A stretch of 64,000 nt of DNA from Clostridium culturomicium (GCF_000821305.1 NZ_CCXK01000017.1:1056159-1120158), one strand, 5' to 3'; positions 17,037-26,276 are shown, counted from the stretch's first letter. The notes: generated by a model not told the origin, from the sequence alone. Numbers and translations are program-made.

Positions 17037-17648
17037 ATGAAATTATTATTTTTTGATACAGAAACAACTAGCATAAAACCAGGTAACATCTGTCAGCTTT
17101 CTTATATAATAGTTGACACTAGCACAAAACCTCAAACTACTATAGGTAAGAACTTTTTCTTCACCGTTGAAGAAATGTCTGAAGGAGCAGAAGCTATTCA
17201 CGGATTCTCCCTTGAAAAGCTTTATGATTTAAGCAATGGCTTATATTTTGAAGATACCTATGAAGAATTTATTGAGGATTTTCTTTCCTGCGATGTAATC
17301 ATCGGACACAATGTTCAATTTGACATAAAATTCATGAAAAGCGAGCTTGAATTCTTAGATATTGATTTTAGTCCAAAGCATGTATTTTGTACAATGGCTT
17401 ATTACAAAAATATCTGCAAGGCACTTACCGCTAAAGGTATGCTGAAAAACCCTTCCCTTGGAGAAGTAATTAATTTCTTAAGATTAGATGAAAAATTCCT
17501 TCTAGATAAATGTACTTCCCTATTTGGGGAATCTGCTGGCTATCACGATGCCAGATATGATACAACTTGTACTTATATGACAGTTATTCAAGGAATTAAA
17601 ACTGGTTTAATACCACCTAAGTACTTTACAGCAATGGTTGAAGGATAA
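17037..17648 (+). CDS. DnaQ-like DEDDh 3'-5' exonuclease
   Basis: About 203 residues, a stand-alone exonuclease of the DnaQ/PolC-epsilon superfamily. Motifs in order: Exo I FFDTETT (residues 5-11), Exo II GHNVQFDIKFM (about 91-101) and Exo III GYHDARYDT with the catalytic H-x4-D (about 167-175). It would remove nucleotides from DNA or RNA 3' ends with two metal ions. An ATG at 17025 also opens the frame but sits one base from GGAG, too close; the ATG at 17037 gives the usual family N-terminus MKLLFFDTET, though its spacing of 13 nt is long. Single gene with its own terminator. Confidence 0.85.
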   Translation: MKLLFFDTETTSIKPGNICQLSYIIVDTSTKPQTTIGKNFFFTVEEMSEGAEAIHGFSLEKLYDLSNGLYFEDTYEEFIEDFLSCDVIIGHNVQFDIKFMKSELEFLDIDFSPKHVFCTMAYYKNICKALTAKGMLKNPSLGEVINFLRLDEKFLLDKCTSLFGESAGYHDARYDTTCTYMTVIQGIKTGLIPPKYFTAMVEG

Positions 17649-17689
17649 AACACTTCAAAAAATTATATAAAAAACATAAAGCATTCCTT

Positions 17690-17717
17690 AGAAATCCCTT
17701 TTGGGATTTCTTTTTTA
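17690..17717 (+). terminator. terminator after the exonuclease gene
   Basis: AGAAATCCC, loop TTTT, GGGATTTCT followed by TTTTT. The stem is nearly identical to the one at 12551-12576. Confidence 0.9.
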
Positions 17718-17852
17718 TAAAAAATTATTTAATAAATAGCTATTTACTTAAATCCACCCTTAAATAACTGAATATTTCGTTTTTTAAGTACATTTATTGT
17801 AAATTATGATATTATTTAGATATGCTTAATATTTATTTTAGGAGGTATAATT

Positions 17853-19022
17853 ATGATAGCTATCAAAAATGTAACTGCTCATACTATGGCAGCCCCTGCA
17901 GTAATAAATCAGGCTGTAGTTTTAATCAATGATGGAAAAATAATAGACCTTGGTACTAATATTGAAATTCCAGAAGGAACTGAGGTAATCGATGGTGAAG
18001 GTGGCTTTTTAATGCCAGGAATTATCGATGCCCATTGTCACATTGGAATGTGGGAGGATGGTATTGGCTTTGAAGGTGATGATGGTAATGAAATGACAAA
18101 TCCTGTTACCCCTGAACTTAGAGCTGTTGATGCCATAAATCCTTTAGACAGAGCCTTTGAAGAAGCTCTAGATGCTGGTATTACAACCGTTGCAACTGGG
18201 CCAGGAAGCGCTAATGTTATCGGCGGCTATTTTGCCACTCTGAAAACCTATGGCAGATCTGTAGATGACATGGTTATCAATGATGCCACAGCTTTAAAAA
18301 CTGCCTTTGGTGAAAATCCTAAAAGAGTATATTCTGGAAAGAAAATTGCTCCAAATACCAGAATGGCAACAGCTGCAATTCTTAGAGAAAATCTTATGAA
18401 GGCAAAGAACTACGTAGAAAAGCAAGAAGCTGCAAAAACAGACAAGGATGCAAAGGCTCCTGATTTTGACATGAAGCTAGAAGCTCTTGCAAGGGTTATC
18501 CGAAAAGAGGTTATGTTAAAGTGTCATGCACACAGAGCTGATGATATTCAAACAGCAATCAGAATCGCAAAAGAGTTTGATATTAATATCTCTCTTGAAC
18601 ATTGTACTGAAGGTCATCTTATTCCTGAATATCTTAAGGATGAACATATTAAAGCAATTATTGTTGGTCCAAGCCTCTCTGATAGAAGCAAGGTAGAGTT
18701 AAAAAACCTTACCTTTGAAACACCTAAGCTTTTAAATGAAGCTGGTATTAAAGTTGCAATTATGACTGACCATCCAGTAATTCCGCTAAAATATATCCAC
18801 CTTTGTGCTGCTTTAGCTGCAAGAGAAGGCATGGAGGAGGAAGAATCTTTACGTGCAATTACCATCAGAGCTGCTGAAGCTATTGGTGAAGCCCACAGAG
18901 TTGGTTCCCTTGAAAAAGGTAAAGATGCAGACATGATTATCTACAACGGCCATCCTTTTGACTTAAGAAATACAGTTAAATTTGTAATGGTTAATGGTGA
19001 GGTTGTTAAAAACAACTTATAA
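17853..19022 (+). CDS. imidazolonepropionase-like amidohydrolase
   Basis: A 389-residue metal-dependent amidohydrolase of the COG1228 type. Metal and catalytic positions seen: DAHCHIGMWEDG (about residues 61-72), KCHAHRADD (about 224), SLEHCTEGH (about 250) and TDHP (about 309); the C-terminal segment KGKDADMIIYNGHPFD closes the small beta domain. Relatives hydrolyse cyclic amides or act as prolidase-like enzymes, and the substrate of this group is not established. It is not SsnA. Monocistronic: AGGAGG before the ATG and a hairpin just after the stop. A link with the amide catabolism elsewhere in the window is possible but only inferred. Confidence 0.85.
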   Translation: MIAIKNVTAHTMAAPAVINQAVVLINDGKIIDLGTNIEIPEGTEVIDGEGGFLMPGIIDAHCHIGMWEDGIGFEGDDGNEMTNPVTPELRAVDAINPLDRAFEEALDAGITTVATGPGSANVIGGYFATLKTYGRSVDDMVINDATALKTAFGENPKRVYSGKKIAPNTRMATAAILRENLMKAKNYVEKQEAAKTDKDAKAPDFDMKLEALARVIRKEVMLKCHAHRADDIQTAIRIAKEFDINISLEHCTEGHLIPEYLKDEHIKAIIVGPSLSDRSKVELKNLTFETPKLLNEAGIKVAIMTDHPVIPLKYIHLCAALAAREGMEEEESLRAITIRAAEAIGEAHRVGSLEKGKDADMIIYNGHPFDLRNTVKFVMVNGEVVKNNL

Positions 19023-19032
19023 TTAATATAAT

Positions 19033-19104
19033 AAAGGAGCTCCTAAATGAACAGCACCCAGTCAAATAGGCAAGAGCTGTTCACTAAAGAGCTCCTTCAT
19101 TTTT
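19033..19104 (+). terminator. two-tier hairpin after the amidohydrolase gene
   Basis: AAAGGAGCTC pairs with GAGCTCCTT (outer stem), and TGAACAGC pairs with GCTGTTCA (inner stem), separated by a symmetrical CTAAA/CTAAA internal loop. ATTTTTTA follows. It is probably the terminator, but the ordered internal loop is unusual for one. Confidence 0.7.
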
Positions 19105-19146
19105 TAATTTTATGCCTTGAATTTCCTTAGACCTTTCTGCATTTTC

Positions 19147-19713
19147 TTAATTATTCACAACCTCAATAGAAAAATAATAAATGCCAAGTCCAGCCTTATA
19201 CTCTACTGATATGCTGTAAACATATTCTCCTGGGTGCTCCGGCGCTCTTATTGTACATTTTTCTTCATACTCATTATTAACTTCAGCAATCTGTTCATAA
19301 TTACCGTTACTTTGCCTTTCCACCACCATAAAATATTTATGGTCAGACTTAACAAGAATATTCAATTCTTCCCCTGGCTTCACTGGCGATGATATTAATT
19401 CATCTATAACAGTATTAATTTCAATGTCATAATCCTTATTGCTTTTCAGTGAATCTTCGTGTATAAATGTTGACTTCACAGTTTCAATTTCATTGTTTTC
19501 CCACCTTACCACTGGATTCTCAATTTCTATGCCCTTGTTAATTTTAACAACAATCAAAATCATCATTAAAGTATATATTAGTAAGAATGAACCTTTAAAC
19601 TGCTTCTTACCCCTTATGTTGAATCGCCTCCTGCAGTCTTGCCAAACTGCATATTGCTTATAATTTAATTTTACTTCATTTTTATTGCCTTTTGCTAATA
19701 TTTCGTTATACAA
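19147..19713 (-). CDS. single-pass membrane protein with extracytoplasmic beta domain, unknown
   Basis: A 188-residue protein of unknown function. A basic N-terminus (about 1-42) precedes one transmembrane helix (SFLLIYTLMMILIVVKI, about 43-59), and the remaining residues look like an Ig-like beta sandwich ending in APEHPGEYVYSISVEY. The topology predicts a membrane-anchored outer domain. The frame opens with TTG at 19713 with only a weak AAAGAAG upstream; no internal start precedes the membrane helix, so the start is uncertain. Convergent with the amidohydrolase gene. The 270 bp upstream hold nothing recognisable. Confidence 0.65.
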   Translation of the reverse strand: MYNEILAKGNKNEVKLNYKQYAVWQDCRRRFNIRGKKQFKGSFLLIYTLMMILIVVKINKGIEIENPVVRWENNEIETVKSTFIHEDSLKSNKDYDIEINTVIDELISSPVKPGEELNILVKSDHKYFMVVERQSNGNYEQIAEVNNEYEEKCTIRAPEHPGEYVYSISVEYKAGLGIYYFSIEVVNN

Positions 19714-19989
19714 ATTATTATATTTTTCTTCTTTAAAGCATATCTATATAGAATTCCCCTTATTCCAAATCCATTCTAAACCCCCTTCATCCCATGAATA
19801 ATCACTGCCTTAAGCCCCATTTGGCCAAGAGACTCCTGCACTCCCCCCTTCTCAAATAATAAAATCATATATGGTATAAGTTACATATCCATAATCTTGG
19901 TAAATTAATAGACTTTTATTTTTAAAGATATATAATACTAGATATATCAATTAAATATTTAATTTCACCTTATAGAGGAGGCGAATTAT

Positions 19990-21744
19990 TTGATAAATAA
20001 ACTAAAGAAGAATTTAATTATAATACCTTTAACTTTCTTATTCTTATCCATAGGAGCACTCATAGTGTTCAATTTGGGTACTTCTACAGCTCCTCACAAG
20101 GCCTATAATGACTTTATTCAGGATGTAGAAGCAGGAAATGTTATTGAAGTTGAGATATCCCAAACCCCTAAAATTACTGTAGTGGACAAGTCAGGAAATA
20201 AGTATATTACTGATAACCCTTTCAGTCCTACTTTGACAGAGGATCTTTTAAAGAAAAATATACTTGTTTCAACTTCAGCAACTCTTCCTAATAATGAAAG
20301 AGCTGCAGTTACGGTTTTTGCTATTTCACTAATAGCTACAATTTTTATAGTAATTAGAAAAAAAAGTGTATCTGGTGGGATGACTTCTGTAACCACTGTA
20401 GATGGACAAAGTGTTTCAAAGGATAAATACAGCTTTGACTCTGTGGCAGGAAATGAAGAAGCAAAAGAAAACTTTAAAGATATAGTAGACTTTCTTAAAA
20501 ATCCAGAGAAATATGCAGCCTATGGTGCAAGAATGCCAAAAGGTGTAATCCTTTATGGTGATCCTGGTACAGGTAAAACCCTTTTAGCTAAAGCTGTGGC
20601 TGGGGAAGCTGGAGTTCCATTCTATGCCGTATCTGGTTCTGACTTCGTACAAATGTATGTTGGGGTTGGTGCTAGCAGAATAAGGAATCTCTTCAAAAAA
20701 GCAAAAAGTCACGGAAGAGCCGTAATATTTATAGATGAGATTGATGCCATTGGTAAGCAGCGTAGTTCAAATAAAGGCGGCGGAAATGATGAAAAGGACC
20801 AGACTCTCAATGCACTTTTAACTGAAATGTCAGGTTTTAATGAAAGTGAAGGAATAGTTGTTATCGCAGCCACAAACAGACTAGATATCTTAGATGAAGC
20901 CCTTTTAAGGCCTGGTAGATTTGACAGACATATTGAGGTCTCTCTGCCTGATGTTAATGCTAGAGAAAAGATTTTAAAGTTGCATTTAAAAAACAAACCT
21001 GTTGAAGATATTGATATAAGAGATTTGGCTCACAGTACCACCTATTTTTCTGGTGCAAAGCTTGAAAACTTAGTAAACGAAGCCGCAATCCTTGCTTGCA
21101 AGGATAATGCTGCATATATAACAAAGCTGCATATGGATAAGGCTTTTTCCATAGTTGTAGCTGGACATGAAAAACTAGACAGAGAAGGTTTAAAGGAAGA
21201 CGATATGAAGATTACTGCTTACCACGAAGTTGGACATGCTTTAATATCTCACTTCATGATTCCAGAAGAAAAAATTTCAAAGGTAACTATCATTCCTACC
21301 TCAAAGGGTGCAGGTGGTTATACTTTAACCATTGGTGAAGACCATGCCTACCACAACTTAGATTACTTAAAGAGAAGAATCATGGTTTTACTTGGAGGAC
21401 GTGCTGCTGAAGAACTTATCTTTGGAGAAAAAAAGATAACTACAGGTGCCTTTAACGATTTAGAAAAAACCACCTCCATGGTAAGCAACATGATTTGCGA
21501 ATATGGTATGGGAAAATCCTTAGGCCTTTTAAGATTGTCCCAGCTTCAAGGAGTGCCTAAAGAATATTACTCAACAGTGGTCCTTGAAGAATGTAAGACC
21601 TTAGTGGATGAGCTTTATGCAGAAGTAAAAAACATTTTGAGTAACAATATCTCACTTCTCCATGATCTATCTAATGAGTTACTGAAAAAAGAAACTTTAT
21701 ATACTGAAGATATAAATTCAATAATTTCTACTAAGGCCAGCTAG
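19990..21744 (+). CDS. FtsH-like membrane AAA+ zinc protease
   Basis: A 584-residue ATP-dependent metalloprotease with the full FtsH layout: TM1 (about 9-28), a short outer domain, TM2 (about 104-122), AAA+ domain with Walker A GDPGTGKT (190-197), Walker B IFIDEIDA and arginine finger region RPGRFDRH, then the zinc site HEVGH (412-416) and third ligand in FNDLEK. It is shorter than housekeeping FtsH (about 610-650) and lies outside the usual tilS-hpt-ftsH context, so it is likely an accessory paralogue. The TTG start is set by AGAGGAGG about 7 nt upstream. A terminator follows. Confidence 0.9.
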   Translation: MINKLKKNLIIIPLTFLFLSIGALIVFNLGTSTAPHKAYNDFIQDVEAGNVIEVEISQTPKITVVDKSGNKYITDNPFSPTLTEDLLKKNILVSTSATLPNNERAAVTVFAISLIATIFIVIRKKSVSGGMTSVTTVDGQSVSKDKYSFDSVAGNEEAKENFKDIVDFLKNPEKYAAYGARMPKGVILYGDPGTGKTLLAKAVAGEAGVPFYAVSGSDFVQMYVGVGASRIRNLFKKAKSHGRAVIFIDEIDAIGKQRSSNKGGGNDEKDQTLNALLTEMSGFNESEGIVVIAATNRLDILDEALLRPGRFDRHIEVSLPDVNAREKILKLHLKNKPVEDIDIRDLAHSTTYFSGAKLENLVNEAAILACKDNAAYITKLHMDKAFSIVVAGHEKLDREGLKEDDMKITAYHEVGHALISHFMIPEEKISKVTIIPTSKGAGGYTLTIGEDHAYHNLDYLKRRIMVLLGGRAAEELIFGEKKITTGAFNDLEKTTSMVSNMICEYGMGKSLGLLRLSQLQGVPKEYYSTVVLEECKTLVDELYAEVKNILSNNISLLHDLSNELLKKETLYTEDINSIISTKAS

Positions 21745-21752
21745 TGAATTAC

Positions 21753-21788
21753 AAGCTAGAGGATGAATAATCTTCTAGCTTTTATTTT
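21753..21788 (+). terminator. terminator after the FtsH-like gene
   Basis: AAGCTAGAGGAT pairs with ATCTTCTAGCTT (12 bp, one G-T) around GAATA, followed by TTATTTT. Confidence 0.85.
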
Positions 21789-21858
21789 ACTTAAACTAGT
21801 GATTTTATAAATTTAAAACAATATACATATATTAAATTACTTTATAGGAGGGTTACCC

Positions 21859-22392
21859 ATGAGAAACCACTGTGAAAAGCCTTCTTTATACTGGCTCCTT
21901 AGTATTTTCAAGGTGATATTTAGCCTTATATTTATTGGTGCCTTTATTACAGCTTTTTATTATATTTATATCCGTTATCCATTGCTTTTTGAAAGACTAA
22001 TGAAGCTGTGGCCAATTGGAATGCTGATTTTAGGTGTTGTACTTCAATACCTTTACTTTGAAACTAAATTCAGCATATTTTTATTCCCTGCAGGGTTCTT
22101 CTTCGTATTTGGAATAATGTTTAATATAAATCTCCATAATAGCTTCTTCAATGAAACCATGGGCTTACCAATCATTTTAATAGCTTTGGCAGGCTCCTTG
22201 TTAAACTATTATACCTTTAATCGAAGAAATGTTCTTCTACTGCCCTTTATCCTAATACTTATAATAAGTAGTATTCTTTTACTCTTAACTCCCTTGTACA
22301 CTGCGTATATAAACTCTAGCAGTCTCTATTTATATTTAATTTTAATTGTTATAATTTCAACTTTCTCTTTAATAAAAGCAAAAACTAAATAA
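21859..22392 (+). CDS. polytopic membrane protein, unknown
   Basis: A 177-residue very hydrophobic protein with about five or six transmembrane helices and a short basic C-terminus (LIKAKTK). It resembles the LiaI/LiaF-TM-like or DUF5668-type small membrane proteins only in hydropathy (repeated G-x-L-x-LG-x-L-like turns such as LWPIGMLILGVVL), so no family is claimed. AGGAGG precedes the ATG. It follows the FtsH-like gene but a terminator separates them. Confidence 0.7.
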   Translation: MRNHCEKPSLYWLLSIFKVIFSLIFIGAFITAFYYIYIRYPLLFERLMKLWPIGMLILGVVLQYLYFETKFSIFLFPAGFFFVFGIMFNINLHNSFFNETMGLPIILIALAGSLLNYYTFNRRNVLLLPFILILIISSILLLLTPLYTAYINSSSLYLYLILIVIISTFSLIKAKTK

Positions 22393-22476
22393 AATTTCTA
22401 AAACCTAGACTTTCCGCCCCAAATCTTGGTTTTGCAACATATTAAGTACTTACGAGGTACAAACTCTGGATGCAGC

Positions 22477-22509
22477 AAAAGGCCTGAAACTAAAAGTTTC
22501 AGACCTTTT
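22477..22509. terminator. bidirectional terminator before psuG
   Basis: AAAAGGCCTGAAAC pairs with GTTTCAGACCTTTT (one G-T pair) around TAAAA. It lies between the convergent membrane-protein gene and psuG and has A/T-rich flanks on both sides. Confidence 0.75.
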
Positions 22510-22574
22510 GGGTAGTATTATTAAGAATATATTTCAACTGAACTCATGGAATTCAGTAAAATTATCAAATTTAA

Positions 22575-23492
22575 CTAGTTTAATTTAGAAAGCTCAACAG
22601 CAAGTCTTGCTCCAACCTTAGCGTTGTTAAATACTAATTGGATGTTTGACTCTAAGCTTGATCCACCAGTTATTTCTTTTACTTTTGCAAGTAAGAATGG
22701 TGTGCTTTCTTTTCCAACTATTCCTTTTTCATCAGCTTCTTTAACAGCTGCGTTTATAGCATTGTTTATTGTATCGTAGTCCATTTCGAACTGCTCTGGA
22801 ATTGGGTTAGCAACAACAACTCCACCTTCTAAACCTAAATCCCACTTAGCTTTTAAAGCTTTTGCAAGAGATTCTTCTGTATCTACTTTATAATCTACTT
22901 TGAAGCCAGATTTTCTTGTATAGAATGCTGGTAATTCTTCAGTTTGGAATCCAACAACAGGAACTCCTTTAGTTTCTAAGTATTCACGAGTTAATCCAAT
23001 ATCAAGGATTGACTTACAGCCTGCACAGATAACTGCAACATTTGTCATTGATAACTCTTCAAGGTCAGCAGATATATCCATTGTTCTTTCTGCTCCTCTA
23101 TGAACTCCACCAATTCCACCAGTAGCAAATACTTTTACCCCTGCTAAAGCAGCTATTATCATTGTTGAAGCAACCGTTGTAGCTCCATTTAAGCCATTAG
23201 CAACTATGAAAGGAATATCTCTTCTGCTTGTTTTTATAACTCCTGGAGTTTTTCCTAAGAATTCAACTTCTTCTGCAGTTAAACCAACTTTTAATCTTCC
23301 TTCTAATATAGCTATTGTTGCAGGTATTGCTCCATTTTCTCTGATTATAGACTCAACCTTTAAAGCTGTTTCTACATTCTTTGGATAAGGCATACCGTGA
23401 GATATGATTGTTGATTCTAATGCAACTACTGGCTTTCCTGCTTCTAAAGCAGCTTTAACCTCTGGATTTATATCTAAATATTTTTCTAACAT
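22575..23492 (-). CDS. psuG: pseudouridine-5'-phosphate glycosidase
   Basis: A 305-residue PsuG (IndA-family) enzyme that splits pseudouridine 5'-phosphate into uracil and ribose 5-phosphate. Family blocks are intact: ALESTIISHGMPYP near residue 24, the catalytic-lysine region KTSRRDIPF (about 88), and FATGGIGGVHRGAE (about 132). Its ATG lies two bases after the psuK stop, and its ribosome site GGAGGAG is inside the last psuK codons, so the two are translationally coupled. Together they salvage pseudouridine from RNA turnover. Confidence 0.95.
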   Translation of the reverse strand: MLEKYLDINPEVKAALEAGKPVVALESTIISHGMPYPKNVETALKVESIIRENGAIPATIAILEGRLKVGLTAEEVEFLGKTPGVIKTSRRDIPFIVANGLNGATTVASTMIIAALAGVKVFATGGIGGVHRGAERTMDISADLEELSMTNVAVICAGCKSILDIGLTREYLETKGVPVVGFQTEELPAFYTRKSGFKVDYKVDTEESLAKALKAKWDLGLEGGVVVANPIPEQFEMDYDTINNAINAAVKEADEKGIVGKESTPFLLAKVKEITGGSSLESNIQLVFNNAKVGARLAVELSKLN

Positions 23493-23494
23493 AA

Positions 23495-24580
23495 TTAATT
23501 CTCCTCCAATTTTTTATTAATATTTTCTAATGACATATTAGGATTAATTGTATCTTTATGCTCTACTGTTAGAGCTGAGCATGCTGATGCAAATTTTAAA
23601 GTATCTTGAAGTTCAAGTTCGTTAAGCTCTGAATAAACAAGACCTGCCACAAAGGCATCTCCAGCTCCATTTGCATTAACCATCTTAACTTTCTTAGGTG
23701 TAAAAATACCTTTTTCAGTGCCATTATTATAATAAACACCTTCTTCACCTAAGCTGATAAATACCCTTTTCACTCCACCTTTTAAGAAGTATTCACTTGC
23801 TTTCTCTACATCTTCCATGGAATTAATCTTTATCCCAGAAAGAATTTCAGCTTCTATTCTATTAGGCTTTATTGTATGGAATTTATGTATTATATCCTTT
23901 ACCTTCATGGCCTTAGTTGTCGAAACCGTATCTAAGAAAAACTTAGTATTTTTAAAATTAGTTACAACATATTCTATGACATCTTTAGGTATATTTGTGT
24001 CTATTACACAAATCCTAGAGCTTTCAATTACAGCCCTCTTTGTTTTAATATATTCTATAGTCATCTTGTCATAAATATCCATAGAAGATATTGCTACCTG
24101 CATATCACCATCACTATTTAAAACTGACATGTAAACAGAAGTAGTTTCTCCATCCAGTTTTAAAGTGTGGTCAAAGTCAAGTCCAATGATTCTTCCTTCA
24201 TCAACAACCTTCTGACCGTAAACATCACTTCCTATTACAGAAATAAGTTTGGTGTCCACATCAAGTCTTGCTAAGTTTTCCCCAATGTTTCTTCCAACTC
24301 CACCTAAAGAAAACTTAATGTTTCCAGGATTTGAATCATGAAGTCTAAGATTATCGTTGGAAAACCCTACTATATCTACATTGGTTCCACCAATGATACA
24401 TACAAAGTTTTCTTGATTTAGAACATAGCCTCTCCCTGATATATATCCCTTTTTAATTAAGTTTCCAATATGTACTCCAACGGAAGATCTTGTTATATTT
24501 AGAATATCTGCCAACTCATTTTGAGATATTAATGGATTTTGTTTTATAAGATTCAATATTTCTTCTTCTCTATTTGTCAT
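23495..24580 (-). CDS. psuK: pseudouridine kinase with N-terminal winged helix
   Basis: A 361-residue PfkB-family sugar kinase preceded by a winged helix-turn-helix domain (about residues 1-58; ISQNELADILNITRSSVGVH). The kinase part has the GGVGRNIGENLARL substrate block (about 92) and the catalytic NANGAGDAF motif (about 300). Immediate coupling to psuG fixes the substrate as pseudouridine. HTH-PfkB fusions of this type occur in PsuK/YeiC proteins, and the DNA-binding domain may make the enzyme autoregulatory. ATG preceded by GGAGAGG. Confidence 0.92.
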   Translation of the reverse strand: MTNREEEILNLIKQNPLISQNELADILNITRSSVGVHIGNLIKKGYISGRGYVLNQENFVCIIGGTNVDIVGFSNDNLRLHDSNPGNIKFSLGGVGRNIGENLARLDVDTKLISVIGSDVYGQKVVDEGRIIGLDFDHTLKLDGETTSVYMSVLNSDGDMQVAISSMDIYDKMTIEYIKTKRAVIESSRICVIDTNIPKDVIEYVVTNFKNTKFFLDTVSTTKAMKVKDIIHKFHTIKPNRIEAEILSGIKINSMEDVEKASEYFLKGGVKRVFISLGEEGVYYNNGTEKGIFTPKKVKMVNANGAGDAFVAGLVYSELNELELQDTLKFASACSALTVEHKDTINPNMSLENINKKLEEN

Positions 24581-24715
24581 TTTCCTCTCCTGGCAAATTA
24601 ATAATTGTTTAGTATGTAAGCACTTGTTTAAATTTATACTATCATAGTAAACTTTTTATTGCAACACTTATTTTGTCCAAATAAAAAAATTTAACTTCAA
24701 ATTCACAAAATAAAA

Positions 24716-24748
24716 AAAGGATAAATAGCTTTAATCTATTCATCCTTT
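24716..24748 (-). terminator. terminator of the HMA-SDR operon
   Basis: On the minus strand AAAGGATGAATAG, a loop ATTAAAG, CTATTTATCCTTT and then TTTTATTTTG. One mismatch-like G-T position in an otherwise continuous 13-bp stem. Confidence 0.85.
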
Positions 24749-24778
24749 ATTCTTTCACTCTATTTTATCTAATAATAA

Positions 24779-25645
24779 CTAACTAGTTAAAAATTGTCCA
24801 CCATCCACATGTATTGTCTGACCTGTAATATAAGATGCACTATCTGAAGCTAGAAATACATAACTTTCTGCAACCTCCACTGGCTGACCTGCTCTTTTAA
24901 GTAGAGTTTTATTCCCAAATTCAGATATCTTCTTAGGATCTAAGCTGGCTGGTATTAACGGTGTCCATATTGGCCCAGGAGCCACAGCATTTACCCTAAT
25001 ACCTTGAGATGCAAGACTTCTAGCAAGACTTCTTGTTAAAGATACTAAAGCACCTTTTGTACAAGAATAATCTATAAGGAGTTCATTGCCTTCATAAGCA
25101 GTAATAGATGTGGTATATATAATTGAATCTCCATGCTTCATATGAGGAACTACTTCCTTAGTTATATACACAGCACCAAAGAAGTTTGTATCAAAGGTCC
25201 TAAACATTTGTTCCTTTGTAATTTCAATAATGCTTTGTCTTTCATATTGTTCAGCTGAATTTGACACTAATATGTTTATTGGTCCCCATTCCTTTATAAT
25301 TTTCTGAACTACATCTTTGCAGAAATTCTCATCGCCAATATCTCCACAAAGCAGCATACAATGACCTCCAGCTTCTTCAACTAACTTCTTTGTATCTTCA
25401 GCATCGTCATGTTCATTAAAATAAACAATTGCCACCTTAGCTCCTTCTTTTGCATATAAAAGACTGATTGCTCTCCCTATTCCACTATCACCACCGGTTA
25501 TTAAAGCAATCTTATCTTCAAGTCTTCCTGATGGCTTATGATATCCTTGAAGTTCAAAAATAGGCTTTGGCTCCATAATGCTTTCTATACCAGGCTGAGT
25601 ATTCTGCTGCTGAGGACTAAATCCCATAGGAAATTCGTATTTCAT
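24779..25645 (-). CDS. short-chain dehydrogenase/reductase of the YdaD/GSP39 type
   Basis: A 288-residue classical SDR with an N-terminal extension of about 40 residues that is typical of general-stress SDRs (QGYHKPSGRLEDKIALITGG). The cofactor motif GGDSGIGRA lies at about 51-59, NSAEQYE in place of NNAG at about 130, and the catalytic YSCTKGA at about 192-198. The C-terminus TGQTIHVDGGQ is standard. It probably reduces an aldehyde or ketone with NAD(P)H. Ribosome site AAGGAGG. It is the second gene of a two-gene operon, 17 bp after a small heavy-metal-domain-like protein. Confidence 0.88.
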   Translation of the reverse strand: MKYEFPMGFSPQQQNTQPGIESIMEPKPIFELQGYHKPSGRLEDKIALITGGDSGIGRAISLLYAKEGAKVAIVYFNEHDDAEDTKKLVEEAGGHCMLLCGDIGDENFCKDVVQKIIKEWGPINILVSNSAEQYERQSIIEITKEQMFRTFDTNFFGAVYITKEVVPHMKHGDSIIYTTSITAYEGNELLIDYSCTKGALVSLTRSLARSLASQGIRVNAVAPGPIWTPLIPASLDPKKISEFGNKTLLKRAGQPVEVAESYVFLASDSASYITGQTIHVDGGQFLTS

Positions 25646-25662
25646 CTAGATTCCTCCTTCAA

Positions 25663-25866
25663 TTACTCTATACTATATCCAGTGTTACAAATACAATCTA
25701 CTATTGCTTCTGGTGTTGCAGGTTCATTAAATTTTACTTCTACAGACCCTCTAGCAACATCAACACAAACCTTATTTACCCCATCTAATTTACCTAAAGA
25801 ATTATTAAGTTTTGTTCTGCTTTCAGAATTTACAAGACCTGATACGTTATAATGTACTGACTTCAT
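25663..25866 (-). CDS. small HMA-like (CopZ-fold) protein lacking the N-terminal CxxC
   Basis: A 67-residue protein with the length and beta-alpha-beta-beta-alpha-beta pattern of a heavy-metal-associated domain (VSGL... LGKLDGVNKVCVDVARGSVEV... EAIVDCICNTGYSIE). The loop that normally holds CxxC reads LVNSESR, so copper chaperone activity by the usual route is unlikely; cysteines instead occur as CIC near the C-terminus. AGGTAATTT precedes the ATG. It lies just upstream of the SDR gene on the same strand. Function unknown. Confidence 0.75.
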   Translation of the reverse strand: MKSVHYNVSGLVNSESRTKLNNSLGKLDGVNKVCVDVARGSVEVKFNEPATPEAIVDCICNTGYSIE

Positions 25867-26007
25867 TTAAATTACCTCCATGAATTATGTTTTATTAAAA
25901 CTATGTATTACTTATCTACTCAATCTTTTAACCTAGGACAGAGTTCTCTATATATTGTCTTCATTATGAACGGTTTTATCCAACATTCCAGTTGAAATTA
26001 TATAAAA

Positions 26008-26049
26008 AAAGCCATTAAAAATCACATAATAATGATTTTAAATGACTTT
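26008..26049 (-). terminator. terminator after the DUF1858 gene
   Basis: On the minus strand AAAGTCATTTAAAATCA pairs with TGATTTTTAATGGCTTT (a few G-T pairs), followed by TTTTTTATA. Confidence 0.8.
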
Positions 26050-26063
26050 AATTCTGCTATTAA

Positions 26064-26252
26064 TTAAATATCATGAAGTTTTTTAAGAAGTTCATCAACT
26101 TCAAGACCATGAACCATGCAAGCTTCTTCAAGCGTTTCAGCTTGAGCTGAAGGGCATCCAACACAACCCATTCCAAAGCCCATTAAAACAGAGGCTGCCT
26201 TTTCATTTTTTCTAATTAGTTCTCCAATAGTCATAGTTTTTGTTACTTCCAT
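26064..26252 (-). CDS. DUF1858-domain protein
   Basis: A 62-residue stand-alone DUF1858 domain: MTIGELIRKN...GFGMGCVGCPSAQAETLEEA. The CVGC pair in the middle is characteristic; family members are small cytoplasmic proteins, often near hybrid-cluster or redox genes, with suggested but unproved Fe-S or sulfur roles. It starts 24 bp after arginase stops, on the same strand, and a terminator follows, so the two are probably one transcript. GGAGG precedes the ATG. Confidence 0.85.
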   Translation of the reverse strand: MEVTKTMTIGELIRKNEKAASVLMGFGMGCVGCPSAQAETLEEACMVHGLEVDELLKKLHDI

Positions 26253-26276
26253 ATTAATCCTCCATTCAAGATCAGC

